From contig KN832556.1 in the NCBI GenBank assembly GCA_000827205.1, positions 2,164,969 to 2,228,968 on the forward strand: a stretch of DNA of 64,000 nt. Reading direction: 5' to 3'. The first letter of the stretch is position 1; the number at the start of each line of letters is the position of its first letter. The notes under the pieces were generated by a model, which was not told the DNA's origin, ran no database searches, and saw only the letters and a list, made by a program, of their open reading frames with translations. The position numbers and the translations under genes are program-made. Of the stretch, positions 33,854-44,534 are shown piece by piece. The stretch is from Plicaturopsis crispa FD-325 SS-3. Its lineage: Eukaryota > Basidiomycota > Agaricomycetes > Amylocorticiales > Amylocorticiaceae.

Positions 33854-35155
33854 ATGAAGCGCACATTTTTGGACTTAGTACTGGATGCGTATAGGAAATA
33901 CCCGGAAGCCACTCGCGCTGATCTCGGCGGGAAGACTGTCATGGTTATCGGTGCAAACACTGGTCTTGGTCTCGAGGCGACCATCCATTTTGCCTCCATG
34001 AACCCCGCGAGGATCATTATGGCGTGTAGGAGTCTGGAGAGAGGGAATGCCGCCGCCGCGAGCAAGTATTTTCAACGAAATGCGTTCCGATTGTATTGCT
34101 GACTCTATTCGAATAGAAGTGGAAAAGGCGACTGGTTACCAGCATACGGAGGTCTGGCTCGTTGACCTTGCTAATTTCTCGACGGTCATCGAATTTGTGG
34201 AGAAGTTTGAGCGCGACGGTGGGAGATTGGACATTGTTGTCGCAAATGCTGGAATTGCAACTACGAGCTACGCGGTCTCGCCCGAAGGTTGGGAATCAAC
34301 GTATGTCTCTCAGTACAACGCTTTACTTTCCACTGCTCATACGCGGATCAAGTCTTCAAGTAAACTACTTGTCAACTACCTTGATATCACTGTTACTACT
34401 TCCCATCTTGGAGCGCACCGCGAAGGACTACTCTACGACCCCTCGCCTCTCCGTAGTGGGAAGCGGGGCGCACTATTCCGCGACGTTGAAGGACGACGTA
34501 TTGAAGAGCCCCAAGATTTTGGAGAAACTTAATGATAAAGCATATACCCTCTCCACGCAAGTCCATGTCTAGTTAATGACAAACGCACTGATCACTCACG
34601 TCTATCCCTCTAGAGGCATGAGAGTGCGATACGCTGTTTCCAAGCGTAGGTCACGGTCTTGTCTCTTGTTCTATTGTTTGGCCCACGCTGATGTGCTCAT
34701 AGTACTCGATATATTTTTCGTTCGCGCGCTCAGTGATCACCTTGGCCCTTCCTCTCCTGTCGTGGTCAACAATCCAGATCCCGGCCTGTGCTACTCTGAA
34801 CTGAGGAGGGAGATATCCTCGATCTTTGTCTCGCTGTTCGAGCGGCTTTTAGCGCATACGGCAGAGGAGGGCAGCCGTCAGCTTGTGTACGCAGCCGTCA
34901 GTGGAGTGGATTCCGAGATGCACGGCGCGTACGTGGCACTCTCTCAGATCAAAGATGTCAGTGATTTTGTGCTCAGTGCGGAGGGCAGAGAAGCGCAGAG
35001 GCGCATATGGGTGAGTACATCTCGACGGCTCTCTCTCGCCCGGGAATAGACAGCATACTGATTACCTCTCTGTGAAACAGGATGAGACCATTGAAATATT
35101 ATCCAAAGTGACGCCGAAGCTTAGTGGCATTGTGAGTGAATATCTGACAGACTAA
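33854..35155 (+). CDS. Short-chain dehydrogenase/reductase, paralogue 1
   Basis: Six-exon gene of the classical/extended SDR type (WW-domain oxidoreductase and retinol-dehydrogenase-like group). The N-terminus is MKRTFLDLVLDAYRKYP. The cofactor motif is GANTGLGLEA, and ACRS at the end of strand 2 suggests NADP. Further blocks are VWLVDLANFSTV, NAG in VVANAGIATTSYAV, a serine in LSVVGSGAHY and the catalytic YxxxK in RYAVSK. The C-terminal part reads FFVRALSDHLGPSSPVVVNN, AHTAEEGSRQLVYAA and IEILSKVTPKLSGIVSEYL. The substrate cannot be told. The intron after LST has a GC donor (34557-34613, GCAAGT...CTCTAG). It is the only member of the local family on the plus strand. Confidence 0.88.
34557..34613 (+). 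other. GC-AG intron in SDR paralogue 1
   Basis: Donor GCAAGT and acceptor CTCTAG. Splicing joins TCCAC to AGGCATG in phase (LST|GMRVRYAVSK). No GT donor nearby restores the frame and the conserved sequence. Confidence 0.65.
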
Positions 35156-35566
35156 TGCAGTTGATTCAAACCGCTTATTGTCGGTATGTCGTGGTAGGCG
35201 CACCCACAAGCCTCTTGCAGCGGCGGCATAAATTAAGGCATAGAGCAATGTTCCTCGCTCGGACCCTTCCAGTGAGGTGCAATATAACAACACGAATTCA
35301 CTTTGATAGGTACTCATAGCCTATGTATAGGCCGCTATAAGAGTGATTCTCAGTGGCTGAACTTGGAGCCAGCTTTCAAACTCCGCGGGAAGGAAGGAGC
35401 TGGTTATTAAGGTCCCCACTTATATGGACGCGTCGTATATTCGCCAAGGTCGTCGCGCTTTCTTTCTTGCTCTCGTCCCAGTTTTGTCTCGATTTCCTTT
35501 CGTCTCGTGCGGTCGCTCTTTCCTTCATCTTTCTCTTGACAGACTGTGTTCGGGCCTGCTTTCATT
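35156..35566. other. Intergenic
   Basis: 411 bp without a supported gene. It has pyrimidine-rich tracts (about 35450-35545) typical of fungal promoters upstream of the next start. Confidence 0.45.
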
Positions 35567-38130
35567 ATGTTCTGTCTGCCCCCCGTAAAAGACTACGTCG
35601 ACCGCGGCGTACAGACTATACCCCAACCGCATTCGCCGCCGCCGCTCGCACCGAAGACATCTTCAGCAGCTTTGGAGCGTGACAGCCTTCTCCGCGCTAC
35701 CGGCTTCAATATGCCAGTATTGAGCAATCGCGACTACCCCGATGATGCCTGTAACCGTTCTTTTCTTTTCAAAAGCCCGAGCCCAGTCCGCACATCCGTC
35801 GCAGCACACCGGATGCATAAAACGAGGCAGCTACCTTACAATCGTCCGCGTGGATCACCCAAGAACTCGAGTCGAGTGGTATCTCTACCCGAAATCGAAT
35901 CGTTTCATGCTACCAAAGCCCTTCTTGACGCGACAACATCGCGGCTTGTGTCCAATCCTGAGCGCCCAAAGCCAACGGATCTCTCTGCATTGTCTCCATG
36001 TTTCTTCAATTTCACCTCTGCGGCCGTGGCTTATGTCCCTGGAGATGAAGTCAGCACTCGTGTCCGCGTCGGACCACCCTCTGCGATAGACATGCCTTAC
36101 ACCCCTTCTCCGCCATCCTCGCCGGATTCTGTTCTCATTGTAGAAGATAGTGGGCATCTTTCCCGGTCTTTCCTCGGCTCCGGGCGTATGAAAGATACGC
36201 AGGCTTTTGCCTCTGAAGACGAAGGTAATGACCTGCCCTTCAATTAAAATTTTACTAACCTTGTTCTGCAGGATGGATAACTTGGGCCAATTCACCGCCG
36301 CGACCGATACCTGCTCTGCATGGACCTCTTTCTCTGCCGTATGCTCGTTGCCCATCGTGAGTAAACCTTCAGACTCCCCGCTACATCACGCCAACTCAAC
36401 GTCCTACTCACAGTGGGGCGGAGGGGACCATCATTGAAGAGTCCGAGAGTCTGCCTCGTATGATATGGGGACTCGGACTAGATGATGCTCCGACCACCCG
36501 CTCACGAAGCACATCTGTTCATGCTCCACAAAAAGCGACACCACATTCTATCCAACCCGTGATTCCACCTCGTCTTCAACAAGCGTATAACATGCCTGTC
36601 CAGCAGCACGTCCAAGACGCCCAGCCGGATCCAAGGCCTTTCCAAGCGCATTTCTCGAAACACAACACGCAGAGTGATGGGCAGCAAGCACTAAGAAATC
36701 TAGGATCTCGTCCGCATGATGGTATTCGCAATATGCCGCAACCTGAAAAGAAAAACCAGTCGGACAACCCATTTGGTCTTCCTTTCACCCAGAATGTCGT
36801 ATCTCAAGATCAGTTAGCCGCAGACCTGCGTGCGCTCAATATGGACGATGGGCTCTTTTTAGATTGGCAGTCTGCTTTGGCCCAACGAAGTCTCAGAAAC
36901 TCCATGCTTGCTTCGTCAAACTCTATGGACGGTCTCAAGTCCTTCTCTCTACCTAGTTCCCTGCCGGATCGCCACTCTACTGCGATTTCTCATCCTCGGA
37001 TTTATGTAGAGCCTCGTTTGTCTTCTTCACGTTCGCAACCGATCGTCGTACCCCCTCGTCGCATGTCTGCTATAGAAGTCGCACAGCATTATCGCCAACA
37101 ACAGCAACAGTCTCTTATCCCGACCCCACCTTCGTCTTCGTCTTCTCAATGGTCATCAACGTTTTCTCCCTATTCGTCCTACCAAGATTCGCCGGCTTCG
37201 CCTAATTCAATGACGTCAAGGCTGTCTCAAGCATTTTCTCCTATCGTTCAGAACAACAAGCACGCCAACGACTATCCTGCATCTCGATTTCTTCAAGATC
37301 CTGCCCCTCGTCTCAATGATAATGACCGGGATTTGCTCTCCTCTCGCATTCAGTTCAACGACTTCTCCCGGACATCTGCAAAGCAATCGCCAAAAACCTC
37401 TCCTGTCTCATCGACTATCTTTGATCGTGCTCCTTTGCATCCTGGGCCTCCTCCTACTGTCCCCCTTCCTCCGGTACCCAAGGCCTCCGCTCCTCGAGCA
37501 AAGTATGGAGCTGGTCGTACTGCCATGTCGGTCACGCCTCCCTCCACCATCCCCGCAGAGGATGCGCCTCGTACATTGTCGAACCAGCAGCCGCGATCTG
37601 TCCCTTTGGCCCGCTTGATTCAACGCCGCTTGTCATCGGTTCCGGAGGAAGATGCTAAAATGCTAGCAGCGCGTGCCAGGCGAACACCGTCTCCTCTCCC
37701 TCGCCTCGCCAACGCATCCACAGCTAGTCAAGGTCGCTCGTCAGCGCAAGAGCGCCAATTCCTTCGGTCTCCTGCGAATCATCGAGCTAGGAGGACGCCG
37801 AGCCCAGCACCACGGGTGCTAGCGCCGCAGAGCAGGGCCGCGGGCGAATCAACTACTGAAGCGACCTCACAGAAAGCGCAAGAAGTCAATCCCGAATTAT
37901 TAGGCACCGCTTCTAGGCGCTCGGGACGCAACGAGCTGAGGGATGGGCAGCGCAGGCGACGGACATCCAAAGACGGCACGGATAGTGAGCATAGCAAGGA
38001 AAACTCGGTTGCCACGCGGTCGGATGGCACAGGTGGCTCCCGCACTTCTGTCCCGAAGAAACATCGTCGAGGGAAAAGGAACGGGTCGACTGGGCCCAGA
38101 AAGAAGCTTCCGGTTTCCGTGGCCGCTTGA
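35567..38130 (+). CDS. Low-complexity Ser/Pro/Arg-rich protein of unknown function
   Basis: Three exons (35567-36224, 36272-36356, 36414-38130) join in phase to 819 residues. The protein is mostly disordered: Ser-Pro motifs (TPSPPSSPDS, KSPSPVRTS, RRTPSPAPR), a Gln/Ser-rich middle, and a Lys/Arg-rich end (PKKHRRGKRNGS) that could be a nuclear signal. Less biased islands are GWITWANSPPRPIPALHGPL, IEESESLPRMIWGLGLDD and VPLARLIQRRLSSVPEEDAK; the last looks like a short conserved helix. Many Ser-Pro sites suggest control by proline-directed kinases. No family recognised; it could be a regulatory or scaffold protein. Start at ATG35567 because the frame closes upstream. Confidence 0.75.
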
Positions 38131-38548
38131 GCTGAAGTCTCGGAGACGTCGACACCGCATCGTGAATCGTGCTTGGGATGTTTTTGAGATGTTTTGTTTT
38201 GTTTTCTGTTCGTTCCGTGCCATTCATTTTTGGATCATGGAGCTTTCCGCCACCTTTTCGCTGTCGTTTTCGTTTCTTCCCCTCGATACATCATGCATTC
38301 TAGCTGTTCTTCTCGAGTACTCTTTCCGTAGTTTCGACTGGATGATACTTTACATACCCCGGCGCCTCTCTTAATAGTAAAATAGATCGAGAGCTCACGG
38401 ACTCATAGACTCATTAGATTCACACCCTATCACACATGTTATTGAACGTTCACGCATTCCAAGTGGAAACTGTCATAGTAGTATTGTTACAGGTCCAAAG
38501 ATAATAATTCCAGTATCATCTACCGTCCAAGCATTGCTCCCCGCGGGC
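38131..38548. other. Intergenic, convergent 3' ends
   Basis: No gene seen; 3' flanks of the unknown protein (+) and the PrpD gene (-). Confidence 0.5.
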
Positions 38549-40593
38549 TCAAGGCTTCACAAATAGGTCAGTAAATTTGTCGACGGGCAGCTTCTCGAAG
38601 GAGGCAGCGTCAGAGACGGTATCCAAGATCCTGAGGCCAGAGCATTAGGCAAGGACAGTTTTTAAATGACCACTCCACGTACTTCTTCTGGTGGGCAGCA
38701 TCGAAGTGGTGCGCGATATGCCCGCGGAATTTGTTGATCAACAGAGGGGTGCCCTCGGCACGGCGCCTCTTGTGGCCGACAGGGTACTCCACCTCCACCT
38801 CATCGAGGACGGTGCCGTCGTTGAGCTCGACGAGCAGCGCATTTCCGATAGATCGCTTGGCGGGGTCGTGGTAGTCGACGCTGAAGCGCTTCTCCTCTAC
38901 ACAGTAGATCTTGGCGCGCAGCTCGTCGATGCGGGGGTCCGCCGCAGCCTCGTCCGTGCTGTCGACCACTATGTCAGAGGAGAATAATGCGAAGCAATTT
39001 CACTTTACTCACTAGCTCTGAGAGGTTAGCTCGCCGAAGATCAACGGGTAAGCAACCATGTAGTTAATGGCGTGGCTGAAAAGAATATTCAGTATGCATA
39101 AAACAGGTAAGTTAGAGAAGTGCACTCACTCGCGGTCCGCGAAGTTGTCCAAAGGACCGTGTTTGTCGATGATCCTGCCCGCGGCTTCTTGGGTCCTGAT
39201 CCTGACGCTCTTGATGTCGTCAGAGGTCTTGCCCAATTCCTTGAGCTTCGCGTAGACAGTGTGGGCAGCCTCAACAGCGGTCTGAGCGTGGAACTCGGCG
39301 GGGTAGGAGATCTTGAATAAGACGTTCTCCATGATGTAAGTGCCATAGGGAATCTGGAACTCGAAAGGTTTGCCCTGCGGAAAATATAAAGAACACGAAG
39401 TCAAATTTATTAATGCGACGCATGATAAGCAAGCTACTGCACTGACCTTGAAGAGAACGTCGTAGAATCCCCAAGTCTTGGCGGTGAGCACGGAAGGCAG
39501 ACCCTTTTCGCCCTTCTTCACGAGGAGGGCAAGGTTCACAGCGCGAGAGCACGCGTCACCAGCCGCCCAAGATTTGCGCGCACCAGTGTTCGGCGCATGA
39601 CGGTATGTCCGTAGAGACTGGCCGTCAACCCAGGCTTGGGAGATTGCATCTACCGTCTGCTCCCGTGAGAGCCCACTGCATGATATATTGAGTTACAAGC
39701 GACGATGCAATGGACGCGACAGAAAACACCTACAGCATCTTAGAAACGACCGCCGTGCTGGCGACCTTGACTAAAACGACATGGTCTAATCCAACGCGGT
39801 TGAAGGAGTTGAGGAGAGCGATGGAGCCTTGAATTTCGTGGGCCTTGATCATGCCCTCGAGGATATCACGGACGGTCAAAGGTTGACCCTGGCGCGCAAG
39901 ATGATCGGCCACGGCAAGGATAGCTCCAAGATTGTCAGAAGGGTGGCCCCCTTTGCAAATCGCGTCAGTGCGTGATCGAAGATGATAGCCAGCATACACT
40001 CACACTCTGCCGCCAAAAAGCAGTCATTGTAATCCAGCCAACGGATGATAGTGCCGATGTTGAAGGCACCGCGAACTGGGTCCAACTGGTAGTTTGTCCC
40101 TGGAACCTTCGTGCCTTGAACGCGACATCGAATCAGGCCAAGACGCGACATTGCTATCGATAGACGTACCGTTTGGCACGATAGTGCCCTCGACGACTGG
40201 GCCGAGTAGCTTTGTGCATTCGGGGAAGCGCAAGCCCTCCAAGCCGCACCCAATAGTGTCAATCAAGCAGAGCCTGGCAGTCTCGAGCGCGAGCGCCGAC
40301 TCAATCTTGTAGTCATGGATGTAGTCCGCTATGTCCTGGATGACTTTGTCGGGCTCGGGGCGCAGTGTAGATTCTCCGTGACTGGCAGACATGTTGCGGG
40401 AGGTAGCAGGAGTGGTCCTAAGCAAAGACGATGCTTTTATCGATGGACGTGCAGCCCGAACAAAACCGGTCAGGGTGGGGTTCGAGGTGGCAGGTGATGA
40501 AGATATATCGGCCGTCTGCATACGAAAAACAGCTGCAGCGCTCCGCGTCGCGCGAGGCAAGGCGACGCTGTTTCTGGCTACTGTCGAGAGCAT
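38549..40593 (-). CDS. 2-methylcitrate dehydratase (MmgE/PrpD family), mitochondrial
   Basis: Multi-exon gene on the minus strand from ATG40593. The first about 65 residues are Arg/Ser/Ala-rich ([20 protein letters not shown]), as in a mitochondrial presequence. PrpD blocks follow: [125 protein letters not shown] and a C-terminal [17 protein letters not shown]. The enzyme dehydrates 2-methylcitrate in the propionyl-CoA-detoxifying methylcitrate cycle. Conserved spacing and a complete C-terminus (FTDLFVKP) indicate an intact gene. Other PrpD homologues act on different acids (for example cis-aconitate decarboxylase), but the RYHxP-like and DYND motifs fit the dehydratase. Confidence 0.9.
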
Positions 40594-41092
40594 GTTGTTC
40601 AGGAAATGGAGATGGTGGGCGTCTACGACGGAGCAGTAAGTAGCGTCCGATTTTTGTTGGATTTATATGTTTTTTTGATTGAGCAGCGTTGAGATAGACG
40701 TTGTTGTAACGTCACCTGGGCGCGTGCTTCGGCTTGCTGCTTTGCCGGTGCGGGGTGCGGGGTAGACACGCTGCCCGTCCTTGTCCTTGAAGACTTCGGC
40801 CGACTCTTGACCGACTCAACGTACTTGACGACATGGTAAATAGACACGATCCCAAATTTAAATTCGACAGACGGCATACAGGAATATAGTACAAGCTAGC
40901 ATACTACCCAAGTCAAGCGATGCCTTGGGTATTAAATATTATCTACGACGCAATGTCTATCATCAAATCGATATAGGTATCCGGCCATTCTGTAGAGCAC
41001 GTCCGCAAGAAGAATGGCCACTGTAGCCATTGAGTGGTTCGTTGAGAATCCGCACGACGAGCGAGAAAGAGGCCAACTCACTTGGACACATC
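40594..41092. other. Intergenic
   Basis: No supported gene. Promoter of PrpD on the left; AT-rich patch near 40930-40975; 3' flank of SDR paralogue 2 on the right. Confidence 0.45.
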
Positions 41093-42476
41093 TCAAGCCG
41101 AAGGTATGTTCGTCAAATACTCGTCGACGATGGTGCGGACCTTTGGTGTCACTGTCTCGAGGATCTCCAAGGTCTCCGTCTGCAAAGAAAGGATTGTGTG
41201 TGAGTACAGAGGACTTCGGGTATACTATGGACGATATCTGCTTACCCAGACTCGCTCCCGGATGGCCAAGTCGTGCACAACAAGGTCGCTGCCCTCCTCA
41301 ACCGCGTATCTAGATACATAAACGCCCCGCATCTTGTCATCCTCGCCCTGGTTAGCGAGCGCTGCCCAGATGAGTTGCCGACTACCTTCCTCAGCGGTAT
41401 GTGCTAGGAGGTTGTCTTTGAGGCTGTTGGCAGCGTAGGTCAACAGCGACTGTGACTTGTCTCTTGCCTGCCCAAGCTCCGAAGAGCATAAGCCGGGGTT
41501 AACAGAATCGATGATGACGGGCGTAGATTCGGACAAGTGGTCGTTGAATGCCCGAACAAACAGCACGTTGAGCACTAGTGATCGGTGAGAGCCAGTCAAC
41601 CCTGTACATCGGCTGAAAGATCAGAAAACCCACGTTTCGAAAGGAAATAGCGACCCTTCATGATGCTGTTGGGAGCTATGAGCCTTCGGCGATACTTGAT
41701 TGAAGCCGAGAACGTACGACGGGGTGCAAAATTCCGCATCGCCCAATGTCTTCAGCATTTTCGGGCTGTCTATTGCGGCCTTCGGTATGACGGCCAAGTA
41801 GTGGGTGTCACTAGCGACAACTACCAGACGTGGTGTGGTGTGGAACCGGCGCGCGGTATCAACCAAGCGAGGCAGAAGAAGGATAGATAGCAGAGACGTG
41901 GACAGATCGTTCACTTGAATGCTGTAACCGAATCATGTCCAAGTCAGGAAGGGGCTTGAAGCTGCTGTGGGGAAACATACGTGGATTCCCAGCCGTCGGG
42001 AGTAGCCTCGTAGTTCGACACGGCGATTCCGGCATTGGCGACGAGATAATCGAGTCGCCCACCATCCTTCTCGAATTTGTCCGCAAATTCAACGACGGAC
42101 GAAAACTTGCTCAGGTCTAGGAGCCACAGCTCTGCCTTCTTGTATCCAGTCTCGTTGACAATTTCTGCTGTATAAATCAGTGACGACAATGGAACGCACA
42201 CGAACAAGGACGAACGTGCGACAGCTGCTTCTCCTTTTGCTTTGCTCCTGCAGGCCAGGATGAGGCGTGCAGGTTTCATGGTTGCGAAATGTTTCGTCGC
42301 CTGGTAGCCAATGCCAGTGTTTGCTCCGACGACAATGACAGTCTGCGAGAAATATGAATATTTTCAACGTCCAATATAATAAAAATGCACACCTTTCCCG
42401 AGAGGTCCGCCTTCAGGACAGGTTGCGCTCGGTACTTCTGCTCAAGAACGAGACCGAAAAACGATTTGTTAACCAT
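41093..42476 (-). CDS. Short-chain dehydrogenase/reductase, paralogue 2
   Basis: Multi-exon minus-strand SDR starting at ATG42476 (MVNKSFFGLVLEQKYRAQP). Motifs: VVGANTGIGYQATKHFATMK (cofactor), ACRS, LWLLDLSKFSSVVEF, NAG in LVANAGIAVSNYEA, VVVASDTHYLAV (active-site Ser region) and YxxxK in GRYFLSK. The C-terminal part includes NVLFVRAFNDHL, HTAEEGSRQLIWAAL and LEILETVTPKVRTIVDEYL. At the intron homologous to the GC-AG introns of paralogues 1 and 3 this copy has a normal GTACGT donor. It is the most diverged member of the local family (Arg-Tyr-Phe-Leu-Ser-Lys site, longer inserts). TATATATA lies about 75 bp upstream. Substrate unknown. Confidence 0.87.
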
Positions 42477-43142
42477 GGCTGCGTCAAAAGCTGCTCGTTG
42501 GGCTGTTGGTGAGGGGAGGGTTGTGGGCGGTAAAGCCAAGGTGTCCGTCTATATATATGCATTGCAACTTGCAGTGCGAGGCTGCGTAGTTTGCGTGGAC
42601 AACAAGGCCGCACCTAAGCCAACCAACACAACCTACATGCCATAATAAGACTCAATAGCAGCTCATGGTAGGTCTGATTCAGTGAAATGGTCAGCGGCGT
42701 CTTCCCGAAGGAGACTTGGTCAAACATGCTTACAACATGTAGCGCCCCGAGCTAGTGCGTGCAGTTCACCCGAGTATTCGTCGAGGCAACGGCTGTTCCC
42801 ACATTGGCGAGGGAAACCTTTCCCGAATGATACATGGTGCATGGCGAAGCCCCGAGTCACTCGAAGGGTATGAGCAAGACATGAAGGAGGAGGTTAGCCT
42901 GCCCGTGGGTGTACCGTTTGCCTCAGATAAGAGTATCGACCGACCCCGACAGGTCGAAAACATATCAATATTGTTGCGACGGAGGCTAAGGGAAACTACT
43001 AAGTACTGACACATGTCCTTTGTTTGAGCGCTCGGGAGTCGGAAAATATATAAGTTAGCTCAAGTCAACTTGGCGAAGGCAGTGTCTTTGCCATCTTGAC
43101 ATTGGGCGACATACAACCTGAGGTGGTCGACGTCGACAAAAC
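42477..43142. other. Intergenic with SDR 2 promoter
   Basis: A TATATATA box at 42550-42557 belongs to SDR paralogue 2. Nothing else recognised before the SDR relic begins. Confidence 0.45.
42550..42557 (-). promoter_or_regulatory. TATA box of SDR paralogue 2
   Basis: TATATATA about 75-80 bp before ATG42476. Paralogues 3 and 4 have a TATA box at the same distance. Confidence 0.6.
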
Positions 43143-44045
43143 TAATTGACGATGAGCTTTGACGCCGCCTTAAGGAAAAAAATCATTTCGATGGTTTCAT
43201 CCTGTTGCTTAACATAGTAGTCAGTCCGTTTGTCTATTCTCAGACAGCGATGCTCTCAGCGCTCAAGCGCTCACCTGTTCGCACTTCTCCGCTTCTCTGC
43301 CCTCCGCACTGAGCGCACGATCACTGCCTTCCTGGACCTCGGAGTGGGCCACGTAACCACCATGGATGTCGGCATTCAGGCATGCCGCCGACGGCTCCGT
43401 ACACGAGCTGACGGCTGACCTCTTCTGTATGCGCGAAAAGGCGCGAAAAGGCAGTCAACCACGGCTACGAGATCCGAGGCCTTTCCCTCCGTAGTTCGCC
43501 AGAGCTACATAAACCGGGATCTGGAGCATCAACCACTGGGGGAGATGAGGGGGGGCGATCACCTAGTGAGCTTAGAAAACATACGCTATCAGCTTCGGTT
43601 AACTAGGGAGGAACGAGACACTCAGCAGGTACACTTTTGGATGTTGGAGAGCGCGTCCCCATGACCTCTAGTGAAAGGATACGCGGATTTCCAGCCTGCT
43701 GGTAAGGCCGATCCCTGGTTGGCGACAGCGACATCCATTACCCCGCTAATATTCCAAGTGCACGGAGAACTCGATGATCGAAGAGAGCGAGCTAAGATCA
43801 AGAAGCCATCCTCAACATTCTCATGACCTGTCTCCCTTTCTAACTGTTCGTGCGACGGTGGTGTCAGAAGGGGGTCCGAATGCATTTATATAAGATGGTA
43901 ATTACTTACTCACTAGCGACGGCAGTGTCCCTCTGTCCAGGTCTCTACACACCGTGGTTATTCTCGCCGGATTCATACCGGCGAATCGGATGGTCACCTC
44001 TTGGCCAAGACCAGTGTTCGCACCGGGAAGCAACCGGATAAATCA
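43143..44045 (-). pseudogene. Decayed SDR paralogue
   Basis: On the minus strand, scattered pieces in the order of a complete SDR remain: GANTGLGQEVTIRFAGMNPAR near 44030-43965 (cofactor motif), then LERETGHENVEDGFLILARS and VMDVAVANQGSALPAGWKSA near 43840-43690. A piece near 43430-43230 matches the paralogues' EEGSRQLVYAA...LSAEG region at DNA level (ACGAGCTGACGGCT, CATGGATGTCGGC), and a last remnant near 43200-43145 corresponds to the C-terminal helix. Frames change between pieces, and the segment with the catalytic YxxxK is missing or unrecognisable. It sits between paralogues 2 and 3 in the same orientation, so it is a dead member of the tandem array. Confidence 0.7.
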
Positions 44046-44534
44046 GATGCTCCTTATACGCGTTTTAAAGAAAGTCTAGCCAGCATAGTGGGGTAGCATG
44101 AAGTAGCCTATAGAGTGACAGACTGACTGTTCAGTGTTCACTGCAGTGTTTTGGGACGGGAGTAGCTCGGCGGAGACTGCTGCTGCTTGGCTGCCAAACT
44201 TTGGCCAAATTGATGGAATAATTTCCGACTGATCCGTGGCGCGTGGCGTGGCTCGCAGCCGGTGTGCATCTGTGTGCATGCACATTCAGAGTGGTCAATC
44301 GCAGCGTGTCAAGAAATATTGTAAAATAGCGATACCATCTGCAAACAATTACATTGAAATGGAGAGAGATACTGCTCAAGTACTTCTAAGTCGGAACCGG
44401 CAGTGGCAGTAAATTCGAGTCATGTAGTACGCTGATAACCTATAGTAACATACAGCTCTGACGAGCTCAGTGTCCGAAACGATGCGAGTCGAATCAAAGG
44501 TACCAACACAGGATATGGGTAGAGGCGCCATTGA
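44046..44534. other. Intergenic
   Basis: No supported gene; 3' flank of SDR paralogue 3 and upstream flank of the SDR relic. Confidence 0.45.
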
